A stretch of DNA of 17,769 nucleotides from Cryomorphaceae bacterium (GCA_027485365.1 JAIXRD010000048.1:1-17769); one strand, 5' to 3'. Positions 12,001 to 16,946 are shown, counted from the stretch's first letter. Numbers and translations: made by a program. Notes: a model not told the origin generated them from the letters alone.

Positions 12001-14053
12001 AACTTCCCCCAGCGACATTGGCAGTCCAATATCCTGTATTCACGCCACCGGAAACGGTTCCGTTTAATTGAACTGGACTATTTAGGCAAAATGGGCCATA
12101 CGAACCCGGCGTAACCACCACAGGATTGTTGACTACCACGGTTGATGCCACTGTTGTTTGACCGCATTCATTGGTAGCCACAAGGTTGAACGGAAAGGGA
12201 CTTCCTGTGGAAGAAGGATAGGTAATACTTCCTGGGTTCAGCGTGTTGGCAGAGGTAGGCGTTGGGATACTCCCTGCAGGAATGGTGCTACCAGGGTTAA
12301 AATTCCACGCGTAAGTGTTAGGAGAAGTTCCATAACAGTTATTCATGACGATGGTGGGAGAAATCGAACCACCGGCACAAATGGGTCCTACAGGGTTGAT
12401 TGAAAATTGAGGAGGCCCTTTTATAGTAATCTGTTGTGAGTAGGTGGTTTGAGCACAAGAGGCTCCAAGAACCTGATTGTTTAATCCCAAGGTTAATTGA
12501 ATGGTGTAAATCCCTGGACCGTTGAAACTAAATGTGGGGTTGGCGAGCGCAGAATTAGCAGGTTGTACCGACGGCCCTCCGTTAAAATTGCAATTCTGAG
12601 GATTAGTGGAAGTGACCGACCAACTGAACACGTTGGTAAGGTTACAACCGGGTGTACTCGAGGTATTATTGGGAGTTATATTCACCGGTGCACAAGCCGT
12701 TGCTTGGGGTAAGGTGAAATTTGCCACTGTCGCAGCAACAACACAGATGTTATAAACCACGGAGTCCATTCCGCAATCATTTCCTAAATGAAGTACCACT
12801 TGATAATTCCCTGGAACAGTCCATGTTACAGGAAGTGCCGCTGACCCGTTGGACCACGAAGTCCAATCGTAACCATTTACAGTATTCGGTAACCACCCGT
12901 TAGGATTACCCATTACTCCTGAGGTACTAAATCCAGCATTAGGCAAAATCGTCCAATAACGACCAAAAATAGAATCACATGACCCTCCATACACATTGGT
13001 TCCATGGTTGGATACATCGTTGAAGGTAATTGCCTGATTTACGCAAATCACGTTGGTATTTGGATTCGCACTAATCGATGCGTTAACTGATGCTCCGGCT
13101 GATATTGGTCCAATTGCAGCGAACGTTCCTTGTGGATTACAACCGTTGGTGGCAACCACCTGTATCGAATAGGCGTTGGTGTAGGTCTGTTGGGCAATCA
13201 CAGAATTTATCCCACATGAGGTTTGAGAAAATACATGATTGATTGTTTGAGGATTCGGATTCAATCCATTTAAGGTGGTAGTTGGTGTTCCGTCGTTGTA
13301 GATGATTTGAAAGGTTGTACCCGCCGAAGGGGAACTCGGAGTGCCAATTGAAAAAGAGTACGGACTAGGTAAGCACGAATTTGACCCTGACCCCGTCAGA
13401 GAAATTGTTGGGGGATTTCCACCAACATAAACCAAGTAATTGTTAGTAAAAGTACATCCACTAGGAAATAAAATTTGGTACGTAAAATTATAATATCCTT
13501 GACCGTTGTAAAGATGTGTTATTGGGTTAGGATTGCCCGATCCATTTGGAGTATTGTCTCCCCAAATGTAATTAAAGGTTGTTCCTGCCGGATAAGAGGC
13601 AAATGCAGGATCGGTAAAAGAAAAATTACCCGAATTGAAATTACCACAACGTCGAAAAATGGTGATTCCGTTAAAAGTCGTAGTTGAAAATCCAGAATTG
13701 TTTGGAATGGTTAACGAAGGCGTGTAATTGTTGGCAACAACCGCAATATTCACCTGCGAGGTCACCCCATTTCCCAAATTAAGCGTAGTAGTGTAATTCC
13801 CCGGGTTATTGTACGTTACATTATGTGGTCCAATTTGATTGGAATTATTGGGATTCCCTCCCTGGAAAGTCCAGTTGTAATTCGTTGAAGCATTTGTGCC
13901 CGTGGAGGTATTGGTGTAAAGCACCGAAGAACCCTGGCAAACCGTGATGGTGTTATTGTTAGCAGCAGGTGATGTGGAAAAAGATGCGGTAGCTTGTGCC
14001 AGCGCCAACAAGGGCATAAACAACAAAAAAACTAACGCCTTCAACGAATTCAT
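53..14053 (-). CDS. Giant T9SS-secreted surface protein with about 40 PKD/Ig-like repeats and type B sorting domain (4,666 aa)
   Basis: This is a single open frame of 4,666 codons ending in TAG. It starts with a Sec signal peptide (K5, hydrophobic core 6-18, cleavage likely after A19), which supports the ATG at 14053. Domain order: irregular PKD/Ig-like region (20-828); 31 PKD-like repeats of about 94 residues (829-3759), each with an early I/V/L-C-[SP]-G motif, a central F/Y-x-W-T strand, a late N-G-C-x-G motif and a V-N-P-x-P linker; an Ig-like bridge (3760-3838); nine PKD domains (3839-4577); and a CHU_C/type B sorting domain (4578-4666). From family knowledge, such C-termini direct export through T9SS and retention at or release from the cell surface. 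No enzyme domain is visible, so I infer a structural or adhesive stalk. It is nearly free of Lys and Arg over the repeats. Any partner gene downstream would lie left of the window. The secretion route is near certain; the ligand is unknown. Confidence 0.95.
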   Translation of the reverse strand: MNSLKALVFLLFMPLLALAQATASFSTSPAANNNTITVCQGSSVLYTNTSTGTNASTNYNWTFQGGNPNNSNQIGPHNVTYNNPGNYTTTLNLGNGVTSQVNIAVVANNYTPSLTIPNNSGFSTTTFNGITIFRRCGNFNSGNFSFTDPAFASYPAGTTFNYIWGDNTPNGSGNPNPITHLYNGQGYYNFTYQILFPSGCTFTNNYLVYVGGNPPTISLTGSGSNSCLPSPYSFSIGTPSSPSAGTTFQIIYNDGTPTTTLNGLNPNPQTINHVFSQTSCGINSVIAQQTYTNAYSIQVVATNGCNPQGTFAAIGPISAGASVNASISANPNTNVICVNQAITFNDVSNHGTNVYGGSCDSIFGRYWTILPNAGFSTSGVMGNPNGWLPNTVNGYDWTSWSNGSAALPVTWTVPGNYQVVLHLGNDCGMDSVVYNICVVAATVANFTLPQATACAPVNITPNNTSSTPGCNLTNVFSWSVTSTNPQNCNFNGGPSVQPANSALANPTFSFNGPGIYTIQLTLGLNNQVLGASCAQTTYSQQITIKGPPQFSINPVGPICAGGSISPTIVMNNCYGTSPNTYAWNFNPGSTIPAGSIPTPTSANTLNPGSITYPSSTGSPFPFNLVATNECGQTTVASTVVVNNPVVVTPGSYGPFCLNSPVQLNGTVSGGVNTGYWTANVAGGSFSIPGLGGANTGALNAIYSPPAGYSGNIILTLTSGQPIAPCQVVSSPTTILFNPLATASAGVYPNGVCMNGSLSLTGSIGGAASSASWSSSIGGTFSNVNSLTSSWSPPANFTGTATLTLTTNDPAGPCNPAVATINVTVHPLPVATAPQSVGPICSGSNAVINVSSTINPTSFAWTASFPAGVTGTASGTLNPGSSSATLTTALTNNTNAPQTVTYTFIPSSNGCPGAPVTTQVVVQPVATVGPFGPITVCPGATITPPAFVSNPNGATFSWVSSNPAGVGSPPNGTGQMSPWTALANNSNATVFSNIAVTPTFNNCPGTTASFVITINPTPTVTNNTLTQSICSGANTAAVTWTSNLAGTTYAWTAVASAATLTGFTPSGNGNLPSLNLSNNSNSIGTVTYTVTPTRNGCSGPAITYTITVNPIPQLTLSQNQTVCGGVATALSSFSNSVAGGSYTYALQSPGLVPASLTGYPTNGSGQVPVATINNSGTNPNTLNYTITPTANNCSGSTGTYSITVNPAPVTTFSPANQSICSGQNTNLVTLGSSTAGVTFTWTIPGGVPAGLGNVNVTSGTSTIPVYQNLTNNTITPLVLTVVAVATTGGASQCAGSPSTYTITVNPVPTAVAAFVSNDTICSNSAINISLSSNTPNTSFTWTAVNGVNTSGGANSVNPGISIQQSLVNNSTNYGNVTYTITPVVAGACPGQPIQVVAYVHPVATIAPLTSLTVCPQATITPTAFVSTPNGASFAWTVSNAQIGIAGPGNGQLAPWTAPANNTNAPITGTVTVTPSFNGCVGTANNFTVTINPTPTVTNINLSQSLCSGANSAAVTWTSNLAGTTYAWTGVGSDPTVTGFTASGSGNLPVMTIANSSNAVQTVTFTVTPTRNGCSGQAITYTITVNPIPQLTLSQNQTVCGGVATASSAFTNTVAGGSFTYALQSPGAIPATVTGYPSNGGGQIPVATITNSGINPYTLNYTITPTANNCSGSTGTYSITVNPAPAVTFSIPNQTVCNNANSQAVTISTATANTTYSWTVQNPLPNGLGVVQPTSGNNSTIPSFTGLINNTNQPVSFTISASASTTGNAVCPGVPNTYTITVNPTVTALATFVSNDTLCSNTQLNLGLSSVTPAVQYTWTVVAPNGVTGASPSGAPSATIQQTLANSNSSIALVTYTVTPQIGGCSGTVLNVPVYVNPVAVMNPMANLTACPGQALSPAAFGSVPAPASFSWVNSNQQVGIPGSGNGSIASWNAPSNNTLANLTATVTVTPTYNGCVGTSSSFSVTVYPTPTVTNSPLNQTVCEGVATSPITFTSNLNGTSFAWSYLVSGANLSGFNAGNGNNLLPTMTVAHSGNITQTITYSVIPTSINNCAGSAVTYTININPNPTVTNVVDQVICSGTSTTVSNYQNNVAGGGFTWSLLNANIPNTVTGFLAPSGSGQLAAAVVSNSGSQPYTLNYLITPNASGCTGQPDTLSITVMPAPALQFTGGPSQSICSGQSTSAINMTSTTPNVTWSWTVTASNNVSGVNPNSGSSSSIPSFTLTQGTNAPQTVTISAQANTTNGGCQGAASTYTITVNPIPTVSPTVSPASTICSGSSVTLSLSSNVAGTTYTWTSNASAGITGNTNNSGSTISNTLLNATSNIGTVTYAIVPTANTCSGSAVNTTISVNPVAQMTGLNNVSVCPGNNIAPSAFQSIPAGASFTWTNSNTNIGIPASGQGNLVPWNAPINNTVNPIVGLIIITPTIGNACAGVNDTIVVTVFPTPQITNAPLQQTLCEGAPSAPVNITSNLLGSTLTWNFSTAGGGLSGHPIGSGNNPIPAITFSNNLSTQQSAQYTLSAISTNQCPSAPVTYTFNVNPIPVLNNPGVQTVCSGLPTAQAAFTADVQGTSFTWTAITPPAGLSGFTASGTGSLSPMTIINSTANPLQLVYSVTPLANGCSGAALNYTITVNPSPIVIFSAGNQTICSGATTNLVNLTTSTNNATIAWNVSVPGGLQGVNTLSGTTQIPAYTLLNNTQGNLTATFTATASTGGGAVCPGVSSTYTITVSPQNGISVVAIDSSLCSGANAQITISSNTAGLSYATTVAASQGITGAVNVNGPQISQTLINSGNTQGTVTYTVTATAPPGSSCPSQTATLPITVEPVASVQYSLPSQSLCSGASSQLVNLTSNVVGASITWAASVPNGLSGMPLQGTNTIAATPITSNLNTSAVIGITSSAVFNGCTGPVANGQITVFPNPGLTITPPNDTICSGVAAVSSLTSNVANTSYAWTISSNPSIGGATNGTGSTINQVLTNNSAQIQQLTYTITTNGPGPNNGCPGQSGTYNIWVNPVASVGFSQLNQTLCSGTTSQAVNILSQTPNAQISWSANIPAGITGAVANGVNTIPGQTLVNNTQGPLTVVYTVNVATQAGNCQGQAATYSITVNPIPVLGFSQNPQVLCSGSNSVAVALQSNLNAGIPGNVSYTWSANQPAGISGMATSGTNSIPVQTLTNNTSAPIVLSYIATLTYTNNNIPCIGTGATYSITVNPLPQVTATISSPVICSNDTASICFTSPVANANFNWTVSASNGITGSQNGTGSCLNQVLVNNLLTQGTVVYTVTASANNCTGSSVSSTISINPNPSVTQVNNIVVCPGQAIPTINFTSTPAGAVFAWTNSNQTIGLIGNGSGSISGWQAPVNVSGGAFVGTISVNGTLNGCSGANMSFTVTVNPTPVLTLNPQAQTLCSGTTASVLCTSNVGNTSLTWIQSSINVSGASNGNGTSVNGVYTLSQALQSTTNAAGSVSYTITPSALGCVGNSEQALVTVNPIPVASVNPGAQSICSGTSTSLILSGNMPGITYGWTVSANNNIIGAVSGSNDTIAQLLTNSSTGNQVITYSITPSLNGCIGAAVNVPVTVKPTPVLSTNVANDTICSGTSTNIALNSTVLNTTYAYTVNPGPGIQGAGSGISNPIIQQLTNNTLNPSQVTYDITPSANGCDGALVSVTLTVNPVATVIPSQNSVTICSGQSVNLQLSSNSPGALFNWTVSTNAQLTGQLAGSGNSINQSITNNSFAVQNFYYVVTPVFGLCPGTQDTIPVTVNPLPQITPGPAVNTCITTPSFNLTGFSPAGGTWSGTGITNGQLATFSPAIAGAGPHTLTYSYTHPVTGCINSATRQVTVNPLPIPSFTMDTLKCINTTVSIVNNSQGANSYLWDFGNGATSTQFNPIYQFPAGGNYTVTLTATSPQGCVDSITNNIHIVTTPTASFIPSPNNGCGPLNVNFNNTSNGYNISSYFWNFGFPANGPFSNAQNPGALTFQPPLLQDTNYVISLSVTNLCGTTNFLDTILVHPLPIASFATTVNTGCSPLPVGFQNLSLGTPTNYIWNFGDGQFSTQVSPTHTFVYGPNDTIFNVALIAINACGSDTAYYPIHVFPNTVSSFFNTNPTVGCAPLNVQFTNYSQGGNLNYFWSFGNGQVSNSQSPSHLYTSSGTFVAQLVVDNGCSFDTSTITITVLAKPQVAFTVVNDTLCTGQLFQFTNISSQLSNTVWSFGDGLSSNVYSPVHGYASGGTFLVSLIGTSAANGCTDTAYQLVYSIPSPVLDYDTLVYEGCAPLWVSFNELSGTATSALWDYDDGSIGIAPSSAHNYPNPGSYTPQVIALNTFGCSDTANFTVVVHDVPVVDFDVADKTSCEVPFLVTPVNNSQGAIIYDWDFGNGSGSNQFEPTATYTQTGNYLLVLMGYNQFGCGDTTFQNIIVNPIPNSQFLPDTTAGCEDLTVSFTNNSTNGNLYFWNFGDGSSIQSLNPTHTYTEPGVYDVTLITTNMFGCVDTLINQALITVYEQPTAGFTVFPSIVYTEDPIVEITNTAQNYNTGEYYLGNGTVSGLTLEQYSYGSSEAGEYTIIQVVYNNFGCSDTAYQVIQLNLSPTLYVPNAFTPDADGENDSWIPVATAMYSIEVSVYNRWGEEVFTTTDLSKSWDGTYRGQDCPVGVYSWKIVARDINQELIIKSGHIVLLR
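56..322 (-). other. T9SS type B sorting domain (CHU_C family, residues 4578-4666)
   Basis: The C-terminal 89 residues carry the family landmarks in order: V-P-N-A-F-T-P-D-x-D-G-x-N-D, then I-E-V-S-V-Y-N-R-W-G-E-E-V-F, then W-D-G-T-Y-x-G with P-V-G-V-Y-x-W-K-I, and finally G-H-I-V-L-L-R at the very end. From family knowledge this is the gliding-motility-associated C-terminal domain used by SprB-type cargo for T9SS secretion, typically with help from a PorP/SprF-like protein. It has one Cys (C4637), and the adjacent ninth PKD module also has only one, so the two could pair. Confidence 0.95.
323..2539 (-). repeat. Nine classical PKD domains next to the sorting domain (residues 3839-4577)
   Basis: Each module is about 82 residues with a W-[DNS]-[FY]-x-x-[GN] type core strand and a Y-x-x-x-G-x-[YF]-x-V-x-L ending, the PKD signature. 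Eight have an early G-C-x-P-L or similar and a late x-G-C-x-D cysteine. The ninth (near 4495-4577) has lost the Trp (Y-Y-L-G-N-G instead) and the early Cys. Unlike the preceding array, these domains contain more acidic residues. They form the membrane-proximal part of the stalk. Confidence 0.9.
2540..2776 (-). other. Ig-like bridge domain between the two repeat types (residues 3760-3838)
   Basis: This 79-residue module has the form P-x-G-G-T-W-S-G-T-G-I followed by a Y-T-H-P-x-T-G-C strand and a V-N-P-L-P linker. I recognise this as an Ig-like module often seen in Bacteroidota surface proteins of this kind. It occurs once here, exactly where PKD-like repeats give way to classical PKD domains. 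Confidence 0.6.
2777..5587 (-). repeat. Ten further PKD-like repeats in scrambled or diverged order (residues 2823-3759)
   Basis: Module boundaries by hand count: 2823-2916, 2917-3010, 3011-3106, 3107-3208, 3209-3299, 3300-3390, 3391-3486, 3487-3577, 3578-3667 and 3668-3759. They keep the two conserved cysteines and the V-N-P linker but do not follow the A-B-C-D-E order. Adjacent D-like modules occur at 3011-3208, an A-like module at 3300-3390, and mainly E-like modules after 3487. Two carry extra cysteines: 3209-3299 has four and 3391-3486 has three, leaving one unpaired. These look like older duplicates or shuffled modules. Confidence 0.8.
5588..11281 (-). repeat. Four tandem copies of a five-domain super-repeat (A-B-C-D-E) inside the giant gene
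   Basis: Residues 925-2822 are four consecutive blocks: I 925-1401 (bases 9851-11281), II 1402-1877 (8423-9850), III 1878-2350 (7004-8422), IV 2351-2822 (5588-7003). Each block runs through the same order of five distinguishable PKD-like domains. A has V-C-P-x with P-W-x-A-P-x-N-N. B opens T-V-T-N and has S-N-L-x-G-[TS]. C has N-Q-T-V-C-x-G. D has a longer loop and a T-x-x-[GN]-x-x-x-C end. E has S-N-D-T-[IL]-C-S and ends in P-V-A rather than P-x-P. Blocks I and II are closest: domain C differs at 15 of 96 positions and domain B at 23 of 94 by my hand count. III and IV have diverged more. Exact DNA matches lie 1,428 bp apart. Confidence 0.9.
11282..11569 (-). repeat. First regular PKD-like repeat, before the super-repeat array (residues 829-924)
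   Basis: This single 96-residue PKD-like module (G-P-I-C-S-G early, S-N-G-C-P-G late, ending V-Q-P-V) matches the E-type ending of the super-repeat. It directly precedes block I, as if it were the leftover last domain of a further, otherwise lost or diverged block. Confidence 0.7.
11570..13996 (-). other. N-terminal irregular PKD/Ig-like region of the giant protein (residues 20-828)
   Basis: This stretch holds several diverged beta-sandwich-like modules that do not follow the regular 94-residue rhythm of the array. Recognisable PKD elements include Y-N-W-T-F with P-G-N-Y-T near residues 58-92, V-P-G-N-Y-Q-V-V and G-P-G-I-Y-T-I-Q-L strands, and repeated N-x-C-G pairs. Two modules just before the array carry the form P-P-A-x-[YF]-[ST]-G-x-[IA]-x-L-T-L-T. 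Being the membrane-distal end, it is the most likely place for a binding function, but nothing in it identifies a ligand. Modules are assigned by eye and the boundaries are approximate. Confidence 0.6.
13997..14053 (-). other. Signal peptide of the giant protein (residues 1-19)
   Basis: Residues 1-19 have one Lys near the start, a run of Leu/Val/Phe/Ala, and an A-L-A ending before Q20. This matches Sec signal peptidase I cleavage. There is no lipobox cysteine, so the protein is not a lipoprotein. T9SS cargo must first cross the inner membrane by Sec, so this agrees with the C-terminal sorting domain. Confidence 0.9.
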
Positions 14054-14301
14054 AAATTAGGTAAGCGAATTTACGAATAATTACTATAAAAAAACCCTTA
14101 TTCTCGCGGAATCTTAACGGGCGTTTACGTGCACGGTTGCTTGGAGTTTTTATTGGAAACGGGAATATCATATGGTCTTAATGTCTCCCCTTGGAGATAC
14201 ACTGTTTGTTTTGAATTATAGAAGTTTTCATGGGGAAATATTTTTTCAAAAATAAGGGCCAACTGGATTGAAAATTCATTTCCACAATTTAGTATGCCCT
14301 A
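14054..14301. other. Gene-free 248-bp leader upstream of the giant gene
   Basis: I see no coding region here on either strand. It holds one exact TAnnTTTG element on the minus strand (14247-14254), a short hairpin (14184-14197, 5-bp stem, 4-nt loop), an 8-bp palindrome CGTGCACG (14128-14135), and a run of seven A on the plus strand (14088-14094). An AT-rich stretch leads into the start codon, without a Shine-Dalgarno sequence, which is usual for Bacteroidota. The length suggests the giant gene has its own promoter and a long 5' leader. Confidence 0.5.
14247..14254 (-). promoter_or_regulatory. Candidate Bacteroidota -7 element (TATTTTTG) for the giant gene
   Basis: The octamer fits the TAnnTTTG -7 consensus of the Bacteroidota primary sigma factor. 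I do not find a TTG at the expected spacing of about 19-21 bp upstream, so the match is partial. It would give a leader of roughly 185-190 nt. Confidence 0.3.
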
Positions 14302-14934
14302 TCAAGGACACATGCGATTATAATCAATGACCGCCTCTTCAAAAGTACACGTTTGATACTTAGGGTTTTCGAAGTACTCCTTTTTGTATGGCTCGCACTC
14401 AAACATGTACTTCCGAATAGACTTTAAGGATTTTATTGCTTTTAATCCATCCACCTCATATACGGTACCATCGGGCATGGTCACGTGACGCATGTACATC
14501 CCTTCTCGGGTTTCTTTCATTACGCCCTGGGAATTATAAGATCCATCAAAATTTTCCTTTAGTCGATAGTTCGTGGTTACATCATCAAACACATCCACCC
14601 GAATTTTTCCATGAACTAATCGCTTTCCGTACCTGTAATACCCATCAGGTTTATCGATTTGGAGCGGCATGCGCAAATACATTGCACCGTCTTGACACAA
14701 CGTTTTGATCAGCGGAATTTCATCCTTCTTTAATCGAATAACTTCGTTAGCAATCGTAACATATTCTAAATCAATCATCTTTCCTTGGGCATTGGTATTG
14801 AAAAAATTAATGCTGCTGCAAGGAACCGAATCGTTGTCAAGGGTGATAAAGTAATTTTGTGCGAAACACCCCGTACTAAGAAAAAGAAAAATTCCGATAA
14901 GGGTTGCGGGTGCATTAAATGGTATTGATTTCAT
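14302..14934 (-). CDS. Exported protein of unknown function (210 aa)
   Basis: I choose the ATG at 14934, which gives a clean signal peptide (M-K-S-I start, hydrophobic core, G-C-F-A-Q at about residues 22-26, cleavage probably after the Ala). It is preceded by an A-rich AATAAAA leader. The longer ATG at 14967 adds 11 residues before this signal and lacks such a leader. S-T-G-C only partly resembles a lipobox, so a lipoprotein is possible but less likely. The mature part begins with short beta-strands (Y-F-I-T-L-D-N-D-S-V-P-C), a form I know from small Bacteroidota envelope proteins, and it contains V-T-M-P-D-G-T-V-Y-E-V-D-G near residues 156-168. Five or so cysteines suggest disulphides. It reads toward the giant gene but is 248 bp away, so co-function is not shown. 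Confidence 0.8.
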   Translation of the reverse strand: MKSIPFNAPATLIGIFLFLSTGCFAQNYFITLDNDSVPCSSINFFNTNAQGKMIDLEYVTIANEVIRLKKDEIPLIKTLCQDGAMYLRMPLQIDKPDGYYRYGKRLVHGKIRVDVFDDVTTNYRLKENFDGSYNSQGVMKETREGMYMRHVTMPDGTVYEVDGLKAIKSLKSIRKYMFECEPYKKEYFENPKYQTCTFEEAVIDYNRMCP

Positions 14935-15007
14935 TTTTATTGATGGTTTTAAGAGAATCACAAGCATACGTTGATCGAATGCCGATTATGGTCCTTCAAT
15001 TATGCAA

Positions 15008-15025
15008 CAAAAATACCCAAAATTA
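15008..15025 (-). promoter_or_regulatory. Two candidate -7 elements upstream of the exported protein gene
   Basis: The minus strand carries two exact TAnnTTTG matches ten bases apart, TAATTTTG (15018-15025) and TATTTTTG (15008-15015), in the 104-bp gap between the VanZ-like gene and the exported-protein gene. A TTG at the standard upstream spacing is missing. A tandem 7-mer ATACGAG x2 (15025-15038, plus strand) abuts the upstream element. This supports separate transcription of the 14302-14934 gene. Confidence 0.4.
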
Positions 15026-15038
15026 TACGAGATACGAG

Positions 15039-15470
15039 TTAGCCTTGTGGTTGTATCGTTGAACCAAGATCTTTCAATCGCTCCGGAGTTAGCACCCAAA
15101 TCAACTGAAAAATTGCTGCACCAATGAAGGTCCAAAGGATGTCGTTCCAGTCGAAATGTAATTTTTTAGAAGTTGTTTGAATGAACTCCCATCCAACAAG
15201 ACCTATTAAGGAGATGAAGTTCGCTGTTAAATAGTTTCTCTCGATTAGCCATTTGCTCGAAGTCTTCAATTGCATAATTAACACGACAAACAAGGCGGGT
15301 ATCCCAATTGCCGGAAAGAAGTTTGGGGCAATACCCAAGAAATAGCTAATGATTGCGCCCTCCCCAGAATAGTTGGGCCGGATATAATAAGAAACTGCTT
15401 GAAAGCAGAGAAAGCACAGGGCAAAAATACTGAACCAGTAGTAGGTAGTTTTGGCGTTGTTTTTTCTCAT
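15039..15470 (-). CDS. Small four-helix VanZ-like membrane protein (143 aa)
   Basis: Four hydrophobic segments lie at about residues 10-30, 38-67, 82-99 and 109-127, after a basic N-terminus, with a polar C-tail. The last two helices carry E95-x-x-Q98 and F-D-W-N-D (D107, D110) followed by a small-residue G-A-A. This resembles the E-x-x-Q ... F-D-x-x-D-[IL] core of VanZ-like proteins. The family's role is mostly unknown; VanZ itself gives low-level teicoplanin resistance in enterococci. The start codon sits one base after the stop of the upstream beta-barrel gene (TAATATG), so it is translated from the same message. The VanZ link is by motif only; the membrane topology is firmer. Confidence 0.85.
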   Translation of the reverse strand: MRKNNAKTTYYWFSIFALCFLCFQAVSYYIRPNYSGEGAIISYFLGIAPNFFPAIGIPALFVVLIMQLKTSSKWLIERNYLTANFISLIGLVGWEFIQTTSKKLHFDWNDILWTFIGAAIFQLIWVLTPERLKDLGSTIQPQG

Positions 15471-15471
15471 A

Positions 15472-16083
15472 TTATAAATTAAACCTTAAGAAGAGTCCTG
15501 TGTTGGTATTTAAAGTCGATGTATTGAATCGTTGAAACATATCAAGGCCCAAACCAAATTGTATAATGTATTTATAATCCAAACCAAATCTAACAATTTG
15601 TGATACTTCAGAAGGATCAACTGAAAATATAATTTGAGAAGAAAGTCCCCAATTTGTAGACAGTTTTGGAACGTATCCGATGATTCCTAATACACTTGGT
15701 CCAATCTGTTTTTCAAAAAATCCAATTGTAGGATAAAGTTGAACAAAAAAGTCTTCACGTTCATTAGAATAGGCCAGGCTTAATCCTAGAGTTGGGATGA
15801 AAAACCCGCCGTAAAACCCGCCTCCCATAGCTAATCCAATCCATGGTTTGAGTTGATATGTGAGTTGTCCTTCAATTGACACGGTGTTAAGTGCGTTGTT
15901 GTTATAGTTTACAGTAAATCGATTTAAATTAAAGTAATTCCATTTTGCTGTGCTGTCTATATCTTTATCGGTGTAACTAATGTAATGCGCATAATTATTA
16001 CCTGCCAGTCCTTCGATTGTTATTTGCCCACGGACGAAGATGTTTAAAGAAAGCAATAGGGTTACGAGTAAAAAATTATTCAT
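15472..16083 (-). CDS. Probable outer-membrane beta-barrel protein (203 aa)
   Basis: The N-terminus is a signal peptide (N-N-F then L/V-rich core, cleavage near G19-Q20). The mature part is a series of amphipathic strands with alternating aromatic residues and glycine turns, for example A-M-G-G-G-F-Y-G-G-F-F near residues 85-95 and F-G-L-D-Y-K-Y-I-I-Q-F-G-L-G-L near 166-180. It ends in a hydrophobic F-L-R-F-N-L strand, as outer-membrane barrels do. At about 183 mature residues it is an 8-stranded-size barrel, too short for PorP/SprF (about 300 residues). Its ATG overlaps the stop of the hydroxylase gene by four bases (ATGA), so translation is coupled. I do not recognise a specific family. Confidence 0.85.
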   Translation of the reverse strand: MNNFLLVTLLLSLNIFVRGQITIEGLAGNNYAHYISYTDKDIDSTAKWNYFNLNRFTVNYNNNALNTVSIEGQLTYQLKPWIGLAMGGGFYGGFFIPTLGLSLAYSNEREDFFVQLYPTIGFFEKQIGPSVLGIIGYVPKLSTNWGLSSQIIFSVDPSEVSQIVRFGLDYKYIIQFGLGLDMFQRFNTSTLNTNTGLFLRFNL

Positions 16084-16946
16084 TTTTGAGAATTTCTTAA
16101 TGTAGCACTTTCGTTAATTTGCTCTTTGATTGACCATGAATCTTGTTCAGGAAGGGTAAGTGAATTCAGGTCTTTTATGTTTTTTCGTTCAAAGATTTGT
16201 GCGTGGCGGGTTTCATAGTCTTTAAATTCTGTGCCCATCCATTTGTCCCACCAAGTAAAATATAAAGCATAATTGCCATTGAATAATTGGTGATGCATAT
16301 TGTGGTGTGTTGATGCAGTTTTGAATTTTAGTATTGGTAATTGCACCCAGCCTTTTGGGTATATTTCATAACCTAAATGTGCGAACACATTATTGAGCAT
16401 AGAGAAGATTTGCCAGGCAATAATGACCCCGAAATTTAACGGGAGTAAAAATGGTAAAACAAAGCCCACAAAGTATTCAACTACAGCTTCTGTGGGATGA
16501 AAAGCAAAAGCAGTTAATGGCGATGGGTCGGTACTTTTGTGATGTACCTTGTGAAAAATTTTATAAAACCTAGGTAAGTGCATTGCCCTATGGCTCCAGT
16601 AAAAAAACATATCATCTAAAAAAAGGACAAGAAAGAAGCTCAGTCCTAACCACAAATAACCGTATTGGCTGATGTCAAAATAGACTTTTGTATAGCCTTT
16701 GCTATCAAAGTATAAAATACAAATGTCGAAAATTGCAAAAATGAGTAAAGTACTTACCGAGTAACTAAGGTCTTGTTTGAAATGATGCAACTTTGCCCTT
16801 TGAGTTTCTTGAATTCTTATCTTTTTAAAATACTTTTTACCTAAAATCCAAAAGACGAAGAATAAAGGAAAAGCAAATCCTACATACCAAAAAAGTTGCT
16901 CTAAAAAAGTACCAATGAAACTTTCAATAATGGTTTTAAATGTCAT
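16080..16946 (-). CDS. Fatty acid hydroxylase / sterol desaturase family membrane enzyme (288 aa)
   Basis: This is an integral-membrane di-iron oxygenase. Histidine clusters appear in the family order: H119-R-A-M-H123, H132-K-V-H135-H136, H150 and H190, and H215-N-M-H218-H219 (with H214). Helices lie at about 15-36, 62-80, 97-117 and 155-185. The W-x-x-H-R-x-x-H, F-H-x-x-H-H and W-D-x-x-[FM]-G-T (233-239) elements are typical of the fatty acid hydroxylase superfamily. Members hydroxylate or desaturate lipid chains, sterols or carotenoids using O2; the substrate here is not identifiable. It is the first gene of a three-gene overlapping unit and has an FNR-type operator about 65 bp upstream. 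The full-length histidine set implies an active enzyme. Confidence 0.93.
   Translation of the reverse strand: MTFKTIIESFIGTFLEQLFWYVGFAFPLFFVFWILGKKYFKKIRIQETQRAKLHHFKQDLSYSVSTLLIFAIFDICILYFDSKGYTKVYFDISQYGYLWLGLSFFLVLFLDDMFFYWSHRAMHLPRFYKIFHKVHHKSTDPSPLTAFAFHPTEAVVEYFVGFVLPFLLPLNFGVIIAWQIFSMLNNVFAHLGYEIYPKGWVQLPILKFKTASTHHNMHHQLFNGNYALYFTWWDKWMGTEFKDYETRHAQIFERKNIKDLNSLTLPEQDSWSIKEQINESATLRNSQK

Noticed and set aside
14088..14112. Weak hairpin (ATTC/GAAT) followed by a T run on the minus strand in the leader of the giant gene
   Set aside because: The stem is only 4 bp with a 5-nt loop and is separated from the T run. It is too weak to call a terminator or attenuator without conservation data.
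13959..14171. Minus-strand 70-codon frame overlapping the start of the giant gene
   Set aside because: It runs out of frame through the signal-peptide codons, has no recognisable features, and the giant gene explains the region.
14184..14197. Hairpin TCTCC-CCTT-GGAGA in the leader
   Set aside because: It has a 5-bp stem without a following U tract. It fits no riboswitch or terminator that I know and could occur by chance.
14302..14967. Longer start (ATG at 14967) and lipoprotein reading of the exported protein
   Set aside because: The extra 11 residues precede a complete signal peptide, and the shorter ATG has the A-rich leader typical of the phylum. S-T-G-C lacks the usual Leu at -3, so a lipobox is not convincing.
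15472..16083. The 203-residue barrel protein as the PorP/SprF partner of the giant protein
   Set aside because: PorP/SprF proteins are about 300 residues. This gene is coupled to the hydroxylase operon and separated from the giant gene by two other genes.
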